From Skeletonema tropicum (taxonomy: Eukaryota; Bacillariophyta; Thalassiosirophyceae; Thalassiosirales; Thalassiosiraceae), in NCBI GenBank assembly GCA_037178625.1, contig CM074139.1:1302001-1366000 (forward strand): a DNA stretch of 64,000 nt, given 5' to 3'. Shown here in pieces: positions 54,271 to 64,000 of the stretch. Positions within the stretch are counted from its first letter, which is position 1. Each line of letters starts with the position of its first letter. The notes beneath the pieces are model-generated. The model searched no databases, was not told the origin of the DNA, and saw nothing but the letters and a program-made list of their open reading frames with translations. The translations under genes and the position numbers were made by a program.

Positions 54271-56682
54271 TTACGGTTTCTTCATGTTGCGCCCGAGAAG
54301 GTGTGGATACTTCTCAAAGAAGCCTCCTTCATTCACTAACTGTCTACCTGCATTTGAAGTTGAAGTGGAATTTGACTTCGGGTCGCTACAGCGAAAGTAC
54401 CCTCTCCCAGTCACGTTATTCAATGGATACAAGAATCCGAAAGGTTCAAACTGCTCGCCTCTTTCTACGACCCAGTGGAAATCCACGCCGACTGGAGTGT
54501 CTGCAGTACTTACATCACTCACGAAGACAGTATCCGTTTTGTACGCTTTGTCCCAGAAGGAACTAGATGAGAGAGGTGGCCGGGGTGAGAGAGATCCAGG
54601 GCGGACGAGATGATTCAACAAATATTCAGGAAAGTGACTTACTGATAGTTAGAAAAGGCAAAGGATGCAATATGTTCATACCCTTCATCCAAAATGTATT
54701 GACCGCCTTGATAGTAGGTTCCAAACCATCTGCAGAGAACAAAATGAGTTACCCAGATGAAGTCGAATTCACCAACAAAGTCTAAACACACAGACACCAC
54801 GAGCTCCAACATTTTATCAATAGATGCGTTGCTGAATGAAATTCGTACTTACCTGTTTCCGGAGTAGAGCAACAACATCAAATCATTCGGATCCAAACCT
54901 GGAACACCTCCCGTGTATAGATATATCGGCCTGTTGTATTCTTGCATCACAGCCTGTGAACTTGCCGATGGTTCCTCTATAACAGTAAAAGTTTCATTAT
55001 TTGCTTCTACAAGACAAGAGTGTGGTGATTAAGGCTTTAGCTCAGCAAAGTGAGACACAAGCGGAAAAGGTAACGATATCTCTACTTACCACCGACAATA
55101 GTCCTACATTGATCTTTCAGTCTAACTTCACAGTGCGATCCTAAGAAGGAGATACCATCGGCATCGTCATAACACTTGCAAGCGCCGTCACTCTGACACT
55201 CTCCATTCAAGTTACAATCAGCGTCATCATTGCACTCATTGCAAGTGATCCCAACCTTGGTATCGCTGATGACACCAGCCTGAAACGAAGAGTTTTGTGA
55301 GTATTTGAGCGCAACGATCTTACAACAATGCAACATAACATCCAGGAGAGTAAGTGACTTACCCATATCTGCCAAGAACCTTCAAACTCCTCAATATCGT
55401 ATACATCGGTCTCCTCGCTGCGAAGTAACCATGGACAATTAGGATCATCATGTTTTGACTTGCGGATATATTCATGGGCGAAAACCCATGCCTTCAAGCT
55501 CTCACAATACATGAATTTTGCACCCAACTTGACCGTGAATTCTTCCGCTGGAGATTCCGTATCAAAGTGAGTACCATCAAACTTTTTCTGCTCAACGTAC
55601 ACCGGTCTCCTATCATGTCTTTCTTCTACTCGTCGGAACACTCCATTGAAGTATGGATAATTAAGGATCATCCCCTCCTCAAACCCACCATCAGGCCAGT
55701 TAACAATGCAATCCTCCCACAACTTATCCGGCATTTTGACCGTAATCGCATTGCATGTATAAAATCCCGCTTCTTGCCTTTGAGTGACAACGATCAAAGC
55801 CGCCAACAACCCAAACAAATTAAAGAAATACAAACCCTTCAGAAAGATACTCAATTTCCTACCCCGTCCAAATTTCGACTTGTGAAACTCAACCTGAAAG
55901 TATTTGGAGTTCGTCGCATCTTTCATACCCTTCGACAGGACACTCATACGGGATAGACTGAACGCGATATCATCGAGTTGTTGTAGGAATTGGAGTGCCA
56001 ACACATCGTAGAATATGTCAAGGACGTCACTCGCCTGCACCAGAATCAGTAGCACATTGAGCAAAAACAAATACCCACTAACAACACGAAGGACACACGA
56101 ACACACAAACTTGCTATACTTCAACTCTGGGAATTTGCTATTAAAGTACTTCTTTGGCATTCTCCTCAGTAAATACAACGCTGTTGGGATCTCCTCTTCC
56201 ATTAACAATGCAATGAAGACGGAGCAGTATTGAGCAACTTTGACGGTTGTCTTTACATTGGCCGGGAGGACATTTTTGAAATCGCCCCATGGGTTGTCTA
56301 GGAGGGCGAGTATTAAGCAGAAAATGGACATTGCGGCGATGATGAAGGCCCAGCAGAATGAAGTAGAGTTGACGGGCTCGGTGAAGAGAAAGGTGTGAGT
56401 GGACTCTGGTAGGGTGATGGGATCGTTGTCATCCTCTTTTTCGTCATCATCGTCGTCCAGAGCCACGGCAGTGGCTGCGGAGGCCATCTTTGAGGTAGGA
56501 TCTTCGTTCCATGCATCTCCTTTCCCTCCTGCCGCTGCAGCTGCGTTCGGGCGAAGGAAAAGCCCCGACTTCTCAGAAAGCCTGCCCGTTGCAATAGACT
56601 GGGGAGCTGCAAATCCAGCTTCAGTATCTCGCTCTTCTGTCATGATGGATGTGGACGTTTCGCTACTGCCCTCTCGAGGCAT
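54271..56682 (-). CDS. Multipass membrane protein with cysteine-rich ectodomain
   Basis: Five exons: 56682-55363, 55279-55090, 54976-54853, 54729-54643, 54562-54271; introns 80-123 bases; 670 residues. Start at ATG 56682 (MPREGSS); the frame upstream has no ATG. An acidic N-terminus precedes membrane spans FIIAAMSIFCLILALLD, VSGYLFLLNVLLILV and LYFFNLFGLLAALIVV. After the last, a long region with CNECNDDADCNLNGECQSDGACKCYDD has EGF-like cysteine spacing and NxS/T sites, suggesting an outside location. I do not recognise the family; it has the look of a diatom-expanded one. Its stop lies 35 bases from the convergent ATPase stop. Confidence 0.72.
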
Positions 56683-56714
56683 AAAACTCGAATTGAACTC
56701 GTTTTGAAAGATTT

Positions 56715-56762
56715 TATGAGAGAGAGAGGTAGCGATGATGCAACTCAGAGAGAGAGAGAGAA
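56715..56762. repeat. GA-rich microsatellite
   Basis: Two GAGAGA runs (about 56721-56730 and 56748-56762) 35-80 bases upstream of the membrane-protein start. Confidence 0.85.
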
Positions 56763-56974
56763 GCAAGAATAAGCCAGCCTTCCCCTGGCTTGGTTTGGTT
56801 ACAATACGGGATGTACTTCTTTATTATGTCATCATCGTCACCGCGTTGGAGAGCGTTAGCGGAATTTCTTATACTAATTCCGCTGTACAAACCTTCCCTG
56901 AATCCTAAGATGGGAGTCCTCCTTAGCTGGAGCTGCAAGATCACCGCTCAACTCATCTCACATCTCACTACTCA

Positions 56975-56982
56975 CCCAAAAT
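56975..56982. repeat. MITE target-site duplication, left
   Basis: CCCAAAAT, repeated exactly at 57221-57228. Confidence 0.8.
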
Positions 56983-57220
56983 TAGGCTTTCGGGTATGAG
57001 GGGGCGGCCTACCAGATTTCAGGGGGATTCCCCCTCCTTTTCCCCCTCCAAGAAACCGGGGGGACGGCTAGTTAGAGGATTCTCCCGTGATTTCGGTCTA
57101 AATCTAGCCGAAATCGGGCTAAAAAGGACTTTTTGCAGCTCAATTTAGACGATTTTGCCTCCTGCGAGCCACCCCGATTTCAGGGGGCGCCCCCGGCTCC
57201 CCCTTATACCCGAAAGCCTA
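56983..57220. mobile_element. MITE with 22-base TIRs and 8-bp target duplication
   Basis: Ends TAGGCTTTCGGGTATGAGGG... and its complement at 57199-57220 match over 22 bases with one mismatch. CCCAAAAT flanks both sides. The 238-bp interior is G/C-rich with further short inverted repeats and no gene. It sits 34 bases upstream of the next start codon. Confidence 0.88.
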
Positions 57221-57228
57221 CCCAAAAT
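57221..57228. repeat. MITE target-site duplication, right
   Basis: CCCAAAAT, exact partner of 56975-56982. Confidence 0.8.
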
Positions 57229-57253
57229 AAAACCCAAAACCCAAAATCCAACC

Positions 57254-59277
57254 ATGGCCGCTCTCCCCTTCCTCGTGGCGATTGTGGCGATGCTGCTACA
57301 ATCCTGCATCGCACTTCTCAGCCCTACCCACTGCTGCTTTCATCATCACCACCGACGACCGCCGGTGCGGCAACTCACGAAAATATACGGAGCAGAGTCA
57401 ACCAAAGCGACCGACAAAAACAGCCCATCATCATCACCACCAAAGAAGCGGAGACGAAAGGCAGATTCCTTCTTTCTAACAAACAGCATCCCATCGACCA
57501 ATAATAATGATCCTCCAACAAGAGAACAACCACAACCTGAAATAACTCCTGTCGTGGTGGAGATGCCGCCAGAAGTTACGCAATCGCAAAAAAAATGTCC
57601 ATTGGATTTTGCCATGACATTTAAACGGTATAGAGTTGACCTATCGAATGATAAGAGTGCAAGTAATGATCCGGAGTCAGAAAAGAGACGATCACGCAGG
57701 CAACAGAGGGGCATTATCAATAAACTGGTCAATAATTTAGGTGGTAGTGCCAAAAGGGGCGACAGAAGTGTCAAAGAGAGCGGTGAAGGGAAGAACAATC
57801 CATGGGGTGTGGTGAGCGGATTAGTTCAGGGAGTGTTTCAATCCGATAATACTGATAATAATACAAACAGAGACAATCCAAATAACAAACTGCGCAAATC
57901 CATAGAGGCAAGGTATGCTGCGGAAGTGAACGACGGATCATTACTTCGTTGGGTTACTTCTGCAGAACTAGTGACAGAGAGTACTCCTTTGGTAGATGAA
58001 GATTTTGTAGCTGCCGCTGCATTTTGGAGAATGGCTTCTGACATTGTTCAACAACAATCGAATAAAGAGGATGCGAAGAAGATGTATTTAGCATTGCCGG
58101 AGACAACGTCGGCAGTGGCATCAAACCTTTGTGATATATTGAATTGGTATGCACAAAAGGAAGATGCATCGATGCATGCGATTGCACAGCTTGATTCCAG
58201 ATCAGAGGATGTTCCCGTCATACAATTTACTGTTACTAACAATGGGCAACAAGTGCCACAACAGCAGCCAAACAGTGATGAACTTCCATCAGCAGCAGAT
58301 ACAGAGCGACAAACCAAGGCATGGGTGACACGTCTGCTTGTCGAATTGGGTGTTTGTCCCTTTACAAAATCGAGTCAAAAGAGTGGCCAAGGACTTGGTG
58401 ATATGGGCGTCCCTGTTGCGAATATTATGTACCGTCATTCAGATGCTTTGAGTCGAGGTGATGGTGGTATTTATGGTATAATGGCTGGTGAGTCTTATGT
58501 TTAACTGTGCTGCAAAGAGAGCAATTATTTGATGGATACGAGCGCAGCAAGTTTAGCACTGCCATTTGAGAACAGTACTCGACTGCTTTGCAATTGGTTC
58601 ATCTGCATTTGTTTCTTTTGGTACTAATCTCAAACTCACCTTGTCTAATAATTTGTATTCACTATAGATGCATGGGAAGCAATCTCTGACATGGTGGCAG
58701 CTGGCCCATCAGGGAAGAAAGGAGTGAGTAGTATCCTTTTATCGGCACCGGGTTTCGACGAAGACTTTGCTCTGTGGGCAGGCCCTGTGTTCGCGATGCT
58801 GGAAGCTGGTGTTAGTGCAATCCAAGCGGAAGAGATAATTGGAGTCGTTTGCTTCCACCCCAAATGTAAGTGGTTCAGATTTGCTATTATCGTAATCGAA
58901 CTTTCTCAATACTAACCACTATACTCTCACACCACACTGCTCCTTCAGATGTAGTTCCAGACGGCAAGAGTTGGCCAGGCTTTGGACACATGCACTCTCT
59001 CCCTCGCTTAAAGAACTGGTATAACCAATATTCATCGAGCGCAGATGAGCCAACAATCCCCCTAGAAGATGACGAAATAGCAGCTGGTGGAGCATTTCAA
59101 CGAAGGACCCCACACGCCGTGATTAATGTTCTCCGTGCTGAGCAATTGGAAGCCGCAGAAGGACGTCGAAGTACTGGAGAATTGTATGAGAGAAATATTC
59201 GAGTATTGATGGGTAAAGAAGGAGGAGTAGGGCTTGAGAAATTGACCAATGATTTGAGACTCGAGCAGCAAATATAG
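57254..59277 (+). CDS. DUF1415 family protein with N-terminal leader
   Basis: Exons 57254-58487, 58668-58865 and 58949-59277; introns 180 and 83 bases; 586 residues. ATG 57254 (CCAACCATGG) begins a signal peptide (MAALPFLVAIVAMLLQSCIA). A basic, Ser/Pro/Asn-rich region follows. From about residue 375, WVTRLLVELGVCPFTKS and, further on, CFHPK|YVVPDGK and FQRRTPHAVINVLRAEQLE match DUF1415 (WVxxLVxxLxxCPF, HPxY, RSPHPxxHLLR-type), a family of unknown function. An insertion of unknown character at about 190-370 precedes it. The leader may route it to the plastid or the secretory path; the usual ASAFAP motif is not seen. Confidence 0.8.
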
Positions 59278-59390
59278 CGTGTCTTAGTCTTAATAAACGA
59301 ATGGCTACTACTTAGATATAAAAAGCATGACGCGATTCAAACAAGGCAAGCAAAAAGGAAAAAAATAGAAGCATCTTTTCACCTCCAAAA

Positions 59391-60329
59391 TTACTTCGTG
59401 AGCTCCTCTGAGGCTAGTTGAGGGAATTCAAAGTTTGACGGCACACCCGTAATCTTGAGGGCCGTCACTGCAACAATGATTGATGCCATCGCGTAACCCA
59501 CTTCGGTGGAGATAAATGTTGCAGCGCAAGAAGCGTGGAAGACCATCCAAAAGAACATTAGGAATGAACCAACTACTCCGAGACGACTGCTGGTCCTTCC
59601 AACCAGGTCGTGTGCACAATGAGCAACGACGACCACGCTCATGAACCCTAAAGACTTGTGCGTCTCCACACCAGCCAAAACGCTCAAACCAAAGACACAC
59701 ATTGCTAAATTTTCGTAGCCGAAACCTCTCGACCAATCCTTTTGATCATCAGTCATCTTCTTGTCTTTGTAGCCATAAATCTTGCCGACAATTTTTGGCT
59801 CTACAATAACCAAGATATTATGAAGTGCAAACAAACTGAGAACGGCAACCAGCAGCTGCTGAGTGTAGGCAGCCGATGTAAAGCAAGCATATATGTCTAA
59901 AAGAGAGATGAGTAGCCAAAAGATTTGCCCATTAGGACTCACTCCCATCTTTGAATGATACTTCTTGGCGAGTGAGAGCACATGTTCAGTTGACCAAACT
60001 AGTGACGACAAACCAAAAGTCGTGGTAGTATCGAGTTTCATGTTGAACAAACACAAGCAGTCAATGCCTACTGTCAATATTGCCGCACCCACACCCTCGG
60101 CTTGATAACGCACGTGAAGAGATTCGTCCTTAGTGCCGTACATTTTGACGCTAAGACGGGGAGCAAACATGAGAAGACTACCTTGAATGATTCCCGCTGC
60201 AGCCATTGCAGTAGTAAGAATTTCAGGGTCAATCTTCGTTTCACCCAATCCAAGCAAAGTAGCCAGCACATTGCTACCAGCAGCGGCACGAATGCCAGTG
60301 AGAAAGATTAAGATTAAAAAGAGCATCAT
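59391..60329 (-). CDS. Tandem-array membrane protein, copy 1
   Basis: 312 residues from ATG 60329 (a second ATG follows); the frame upstream of it shows no family match. It begins with a hydrophobic leader MMLFLILIFLTGIRAAAGSN, shared with the next copies, then LLGLGETKIDPEI. About seven or eight hydrophobic segments follow and GYENLAMCVFGLSVL, VVVVAHCAHDLVG are family landmarks. Function unknown. It is the most diverged of the four copies. Same strand as its neighbours, about 430 bases from the next. Confidence 0.78.
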   Translation of the reverse strand: MMLFLILIFLTGIRAAAGSNVLATLLGLGETKIDPEILTTAMAAAGIIQGSLLMFAPRLSVKMYGTKDESLHVRYQAEGVGAAILTVGIDCLCLFNMKLDTTTTFGLSSLVWSTEHVLSLAKKYHSKMGVSPNGQIFWLLISLLDIYACFTSAAYTQQLLVAVLSLFALHNILVIVEPKIVGKIYGYKDKKMTDDQKDWSRGFGYENLAMCVFGLSVLAGVETHKSLGFMSVVVVAHCAHDLVGRTSSRLGVVGSFLMFFWMVFHASCAATFISTEVGYAMASIIVAVTALKITGVPSNFEFPQLASEELTK

Positions 60330-60444
60330 TGTTATGATATGTAGAGTTTGTTTTATGATACAGCTAAGCCAAGGGCAGGGAGAGCCTGCTCTCTCTAGCT
60401 GTTGGGATGTATGACTGTATGAGAACCCCGGCTCAATCACATGA

Positions 60445-60469
60445 TGTGTCTTGTGCTTGAAGGGAACTT
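60445..60469 (-). promoter_or_regulatory. Conserved upstream block, copy 1
   Basis: About 120 bases upstream of the start; on the plus strand reads TCTTGTGCTTGAAGGGAACT. It matches the blocks upstream of copies 2 and 3, but the CACGTG core is changed. It may be a regulatory site or simple duplication carry-over. Confidence 0.45.
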
Positions 60470-60761
60470 CATACTTCTGTAACAGAAATGTTGCTTGATG
60501 GGAAGTTGGCAAACAGATCTCGTCGATGGATGGGTCAGCAATGGATCTAAGTAATGAGGCATTGCTGCGTGTAATCGGTGATTGAGCGAGCTGATTATGG
60601 GAAAGAAGAAGAAGGGCAGATTAGAATATCTCAAATGCATCGATTATATTACTACTACCTACTACTACTACAGAATAATTCTATCAACCTACCCTTACGT
60701 CAACGAAATCAAACAGGTGCAATCAGATTCCCATATGAGCTTCTTTCCACCACCAAGAGTA

Positions 60762-61703
60762 CTACTTCGTCAAAAGCTCTTCTTCAGCAATCTGTGGGTA
60801 TTCAAACAAGAAAGGTAACTTCAGGATTGTTACTATTCCAATGACTCCTCCCAAGAAATATCCCACTTCCTTAGCGTCTAGAAGATTGGCTGCGCAAGAT
60901 GCGTGAGCGATCATCCACAAGTAGAAGAGGAGAGAACCAAAGTTTCCATATGTCGAATTGAATACCCTTCCAACCAAGGCGTGTGCACAGTGAGCAGTAA
61001 TGACTAAGCTTGTGAACCCAAGTGCCATGTGTGCTTGAATGTCATTCAAGAGGCTGAAGATGAAGACACTCATTGCTAAACTATCATAGCCAAAGCATCT
61101 TAGCGTGTTAAGCTGGTCATCATTCAACTCAACCTTGCTATAGCCATACATATTAGCCGAGATTCTGGGTTTAACAGCTGCCAAAATACCATTGAGAGCG
61201 GCCAAGCTGTATATTGCCATGACAGCGTGTGGATATGTATAGGCTGCCGACACGAAACAAGCACGAATAGTCTCTAACATGAGAAAGAGCCAATACACCT
61301 GAAGAGTCGAGTCACCACCAGCTTTGTTGGGATATTGTTTGAGAAGGGCAAGACTATTCTCAACCGCCCAAACAACCAATGTCCAGCCAACAGTTTTGCG
61401 TGTCTCCTCCAATTTCAGGACAAACAAGCAGAAGCATGTAACTCCCATCGACAAGATTGAAGCACCAACGTACTCCAAATGGGCAAGTGTATAGATGGAA
61501 TCATCCTTAATACCCCACATTTTGCGGCTGAGGTTGGGAGTGAACATGAAAAGACTACCTTGAATGATTCCTCCTGCAGCCATGGCAGTAGTAATAATTT
61601 CAGGGTCAATCTTCGTTTTACCCAATCCAAGCAAAGTAGCGATCACGTTGCTACCAGTAGTGGCATGAATGCCAGTGAGAAAGATTAAGATTAAAAAGAG
61701 CAT
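60762..61703 (-). CDS. Tandem-array membrane protein, copy 2
   Basis: 313 residues from ATG 61703. Leader MLFLILIFLTGIHATTGSN, then LLGLGKTKIDPEIITTAMAAGG and multiple membrane spans. ANMYGYSKVELNDDQLNTLR, VITAHCAHALVGRVFNS and the C-terminal FLFEYPQIAEEELLTK are shared with copies 3 and 4. Much closer to copy 3 than to copy 1. Function unknown; single exon like its neighbours. Confidence 0.8.
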   Translation of the reverse strand: MLFLILIFLTGIHATTGSNVIATLLGLGKTKIDPEIITTAMAAGGIIQGSLFMFTPNLSRKMWGIKDDSIYTLAHLEYVGASILSMGVTCFCLFVLKLEETRKTVGWTLVVWAVENSLALLKQYPNKAGGDSTLQVYWLFLMLETIRACFVSAAYTYPHAVMAIYSLAALNGILAAVKPRISANMYGYSKVELNDDQLNTLRCFGYDSLAMSVFIFSLLNDIQAHMALGFTSLVITAHCAHALVGRVFNSTYGNFGSLLFYLWMIAHASCAANLLDAKEVGYFLGGVIGIVTILKLPFLFEYPQIAEEELLTK

Positions 61704-61812
61704 AATGATTGTGGTATTTGAAGAGTTTGTTTTATGATAAAGCTTTAGATAGTCTAAAGAAGTAGAGAGAGGGCCGGATAGGACTGTATGAGAACCCCGA
61801 CTCAATCACTTG

Positions 61813-61842
61813 GTGTGTCACGTGCTTGAATTGAAGGGAACT
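61813..61842 (-). promoter_or_regulatory. Conserved upstream block, copy 2
   Basis: GTGTCACGTGCTTGAA with a five-base repeat, then GAAGGGAACT, about 115 bases upstream of the start. It contains the palindrome CACGTG, a bZIP/bHLH-type site. Confidence 0.45.
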
Positions 61843-62123
61843 CCTGTATAATTCTGCTTGTGGGAACTCGACAAACAGATCACGTCGATGGCGATGAATC
61901 TAAGTAACAAGAAATTTATGAGAGTACTCGGTGATTGAGCAAGCTGGTTATGGGTAAGAAGAAGGGCAGATATTATGGTAGAATATCTAAAATGCATCGA
62001 TTTTATGTTATCTACTACTACTACAGAAGAATTCTATCAACCTACCATATGGTACCTTACGTCAACGAAATCAAACAGGTGCAATCAGATTCCCGTAGAA
62101 GTTTCTCTCCACCACCAAGAGTA

Positions 62124-63071
62124 CTACTTCGTCAAAAGCTCTTCTTCAGCAATCTGTGGGTATTCAAACAAGAAAGGTAACTTCAGGATTGTCACTATTC
62201 CAATGACTCCTCCCATGAAATATCCCACTTCCTTGGTGGCCAGAAGATTGGCTGCGCAAGAGGCGTGAGCGATCATCCACAAGTAGAAGAGGAGAGATCC
62301 AAAGTTTCCATATGTCGAATTGTATACCTTTCCAACCAAGGCGTGTGCACAGTGAGCAGTAATGACTAAGCTTGTGAACCCAAGTGCCATGTTTGCCTGA
62401 ATCTGAATGTCATTCAAGAGGCTCAAGATGAAGACACTCATTGCTAGACACTCATAGCCAAAGCCTCTAAATGTGCTAAGCTGGTCATCATTCAACTCAA
62501 CCTTGCTGTAGCCATACATATTTGCTGAAATCCTGGGCGCAACAGCTGCCGAAATGCCACTGAGAGCGGCCAAGCTGTATATTGCCATGACAGCGTGTGG
62601 ATATGTATAGGCTGCCGACACGAAACAAGCACGAATGGTTTCCAAATTGAGAAAGAGCCAATATATGTGGAGAGTTGGATCACCACCAGCTTTGTTGGGA
62701 TATTGTTTGAGAAGGGCAAGACTATTCTCAACCGCCCAAACAACCAATGTCCAGCCAACAGTTTTGCGTGTCTCCTCCAATTTCAGGACAAACAAGCAGA
62801 AGCATGTAACTCCCATCGACAAGATTGAAGCACCAACGTACTCCAAATGGGAAAGGGTAAAGATGGAATCATCCTTAATACCCCACATTTTGCGGCTGAG
62901 GTTGGGAGTGAACGTGAAAAGACTACCTTGAATGATTCCTCCTGCAGCCATGGCAGTAGTAATAATTTCAGGGTCAATCTTCGTTTCACCCAATCCAAGC
63001 AAGGTAGTCAGCACATTGCTACCAGCAGCGGCATGAATGCCATTGAGAAAGATTAAGATTAAAAAGAGCAT
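62124..63071 (-). CDS. Tandem-array membrane protein, copy 3
   Basis: 315 residues from ATG 63071. Near-identical in large parts to copy 2 at both DNA and protein level (for example the stretch around LKQYPNKAGGDPTL). Differences include a two-residue insertion in the NDIQIQANMALGF region. The same leader and membrane spans are present. Function unknown. Confidence 0.8.
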   Translation of the reverse strand: MLFLILIFLNGIHAAAGSNVLTTLLGLGETKIDPEIITTAMAAGGIIQGSLFTFTPNLSRKMWGIKDDSIFTLSHLEYVGASILSMGVTCFCLFVLKLEETRKTVGWTLVVWAVENSLALLKQYPNKAGGDPTLHIYWLFLNLETIRACFVSAAYTYPHAVMAIYSLAALSGISAAVAPRISANMYGYSKVELNDDQLSTFRGFGYECLAMSVFILSLLNDIQIQANMALGFTSLVITAHCAHALVGKVYNSTYGNFGSLLFYLWMIAHASCAANLLATKEVGYFMGGVIGIVTILKLPFLFEYPQIAEEELLTK

Positions 63072-63160
63072 AATGATTATGGTATTTGTAGAGTTTGTTT
63101 TGTGGACTGTGGAGAACCCTGAACCCGAACCCCGTTACCACCACTCTAATCACATCAGTG

Positions 63161-63184
63161 GTGTCACGTGCTTGAAGGGAACTT
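63161..63184 (-). promoter_or_regulatory. Conserved upstream block, copy 3
   Basis: CACGTGCTTGAAGGGAACT lies about 95 bases upstream of the start; it is the clearest copy of the shared block. Confidence 0.5.
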
Positions 63185-63227
63185 GACAAGCAGATCTCAT
63201 CGATGGTCAACTAATATAGTCGAAAGA

Positions 63228-63243
63228 CTCTCTCTCTCTCTCT
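63228..63243. repeat. (TC)n microsatellite
   Basis: Run of about eight TC units between copies 3 and 4. Confidence 0.9.
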
Positions 63244-63446
63244 AGAGACAGCAGGTAGCATTACATAGAGAGAGTACTCGGTGATTGAGCGAACTGGTTA
63301 TGGGAAAGAGGAAGAAGAAGGACAGATTTAATACCTAAAATGCATCGAAAATTTGGCTACAAATAATCTCTACCAATTATATTACGTCAATGAAATTAAA
63401 CAAGGTGCAATCAGGTTCCCATATGAGCTTCTCTCCACCACCAAGA

Positions 63447-64000
63447 TTACTTCGTCAAGACCTTTTCTTCCACAATCTGTGGGTATTCAAACTCAAACAA
63501 GAAGGGTAACTTCAGGATTGTTACTATTCCAATGACTCCTCCCATGAGATATCCCACTTTCTTGGTGGCCAGAAGATTGGCTGCGCAAGAGGCGAGAAAG
63601 ATCATCCACAAGTAGTGGAGGAGAGATCCAAAGTTTCCATATGTCGAATTGTATACCTTTCCAACTAAGGTGTGTGCACAGTGAGCGGTAATGACTAAGC
63701 TAGTCAACCCCAGTGCCGTGTGTGCTTGAATGTCATTCAAGAGGCTCAAGATGAAGACACTCATTGCTAGACACTCATAGCCACAACTTCTCAACGTGTT
63801 GAGCTGGTCATCATTTAATTGAACCTTGCTATAGCCATACATATTAGCCGAAATTCTTGGTGCAGTAGCCGCCAAAATACCATTGAGACCGATCAAACTA
63901 CATGATGCCATGGCAGCGTGTGTATACGCTGCTGACATAAAACAAGCTCGAATGGTCTCCAACAAGAGAAAGAACCAGATTCTCGGCAGAGTTGGATCAC
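63447..64000 (-). CDS. Tandem-array membrane protein, copy 4 (5' part outside window)
   Basis: Partial: the C-terminal 180 or so residues are present and the frame is still open at 64000. Shares ANMYGYSKVQLNDDQLNTLR, VITAHCAHTLVG and the C-terminal FEYPQIVEEKVLTK with copies 2 and 3. It has small changes, such as SAAYTHAAMA, where two residues are missing relative to SAAYTYPHAVMA. The start codon lies beyond the window end. Confidence 0.75.
   Translation of the reverse strand, partial: DPTLPRIWFFLLLETIRACFMSAAYTHAAMASCSLIGLNGILAATAPRISANMYGYSKVQLNDDQLNTLRSCGYECLAMSVFILSLLNDIQAHTALGLTSLVITAHCAHTLVGKVYNSTYGNFGSLLHYLWMIFLASCAANLLATKKVGYLMGGVIGIVTILKLPFLFEFEYPQIVEEKVLTK

Overview
The window reads as nuclear DNA of a photosynthetic stramenopile, most likely a diatom. 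Genes are compact and lie on both strands. Introns are short (about 70-180 bases) with GTAAGT/GTGAGT donors. One small protein carries a signal peptide followed by a twin-arginine lumen-type leader, as expected for a complex plastid. Several proteins have domain mixtures typical of diatoms. The assignment is inference; no marker gene names the species.

Layout. 1-17 kb: a membrane hydroxylase of the sterol-desaturase type, RNA polymerase III subunit RPC4, a protein with ubiquitin-like and Smr domains, a STAND-type ATPase with a helical-repeat tail, a thylakoid-lumen-type protein, a proline-rich protein, and a 2OG-oxygenase-like protein. A segmental duplication brackets the ATPase gene: each copy keeps one intact gene and one wreck. 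Several conserved genes in this stretch are split by single-base frame changes, mostly one extra base. 17-21 kb: an isochorismatase-like/tubulin-tyrosine-ligase fusion and a type II membrane sulfotransferase. 21.1-24.5 kb: two identical tandem copies of a 1704-bp terminal-inverted-repeat transposon flanked by an 8-bp target duplication, 35 bp upstream of the sulfotransferase start. 25-31 kb: a DUF900-type serine hydrolase and a large C2/transmembrane protein. 31-37.6 kb: tRNA-His(GTG), a gene with an XPA-like motif whose coding exon carries a tRNA-derived SINE with a 17-bp target duplication, and the ribosome quality-control factor NEMF/Rqc2. 37.6-39.4 kb: non-coding, with two MITE-like elements. 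39.4-44.5 kb: one secreted 1628-residue enzyme joining an LPMO-like domain, a GH9 cellulase and a GH45 cellulase. 44.6-57 kb: a large PDZ protein, an intact second STAND-type ATPase, and a diatom-type membrane protein with a cysteine-rich ectodomain. 57-64 kb: a MITE, a DUF1415 protein, and a tandem array of at least four related membrane-protein genes with a shared upstream motif; the last runs off the window.

How the parts relate. There are no operons. The points of interest are domain fusions (LPMO+GH9+GH45; isochorismatase-like+TTL; UBL+Smr), young mobile elements beside or inside genes, and tandem or segmental duplication at several scales. Exon joins were worked out by hand from splice consensus and reading frame. 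Total coding length is a multiple of three for every intact multi-exon gene listed.
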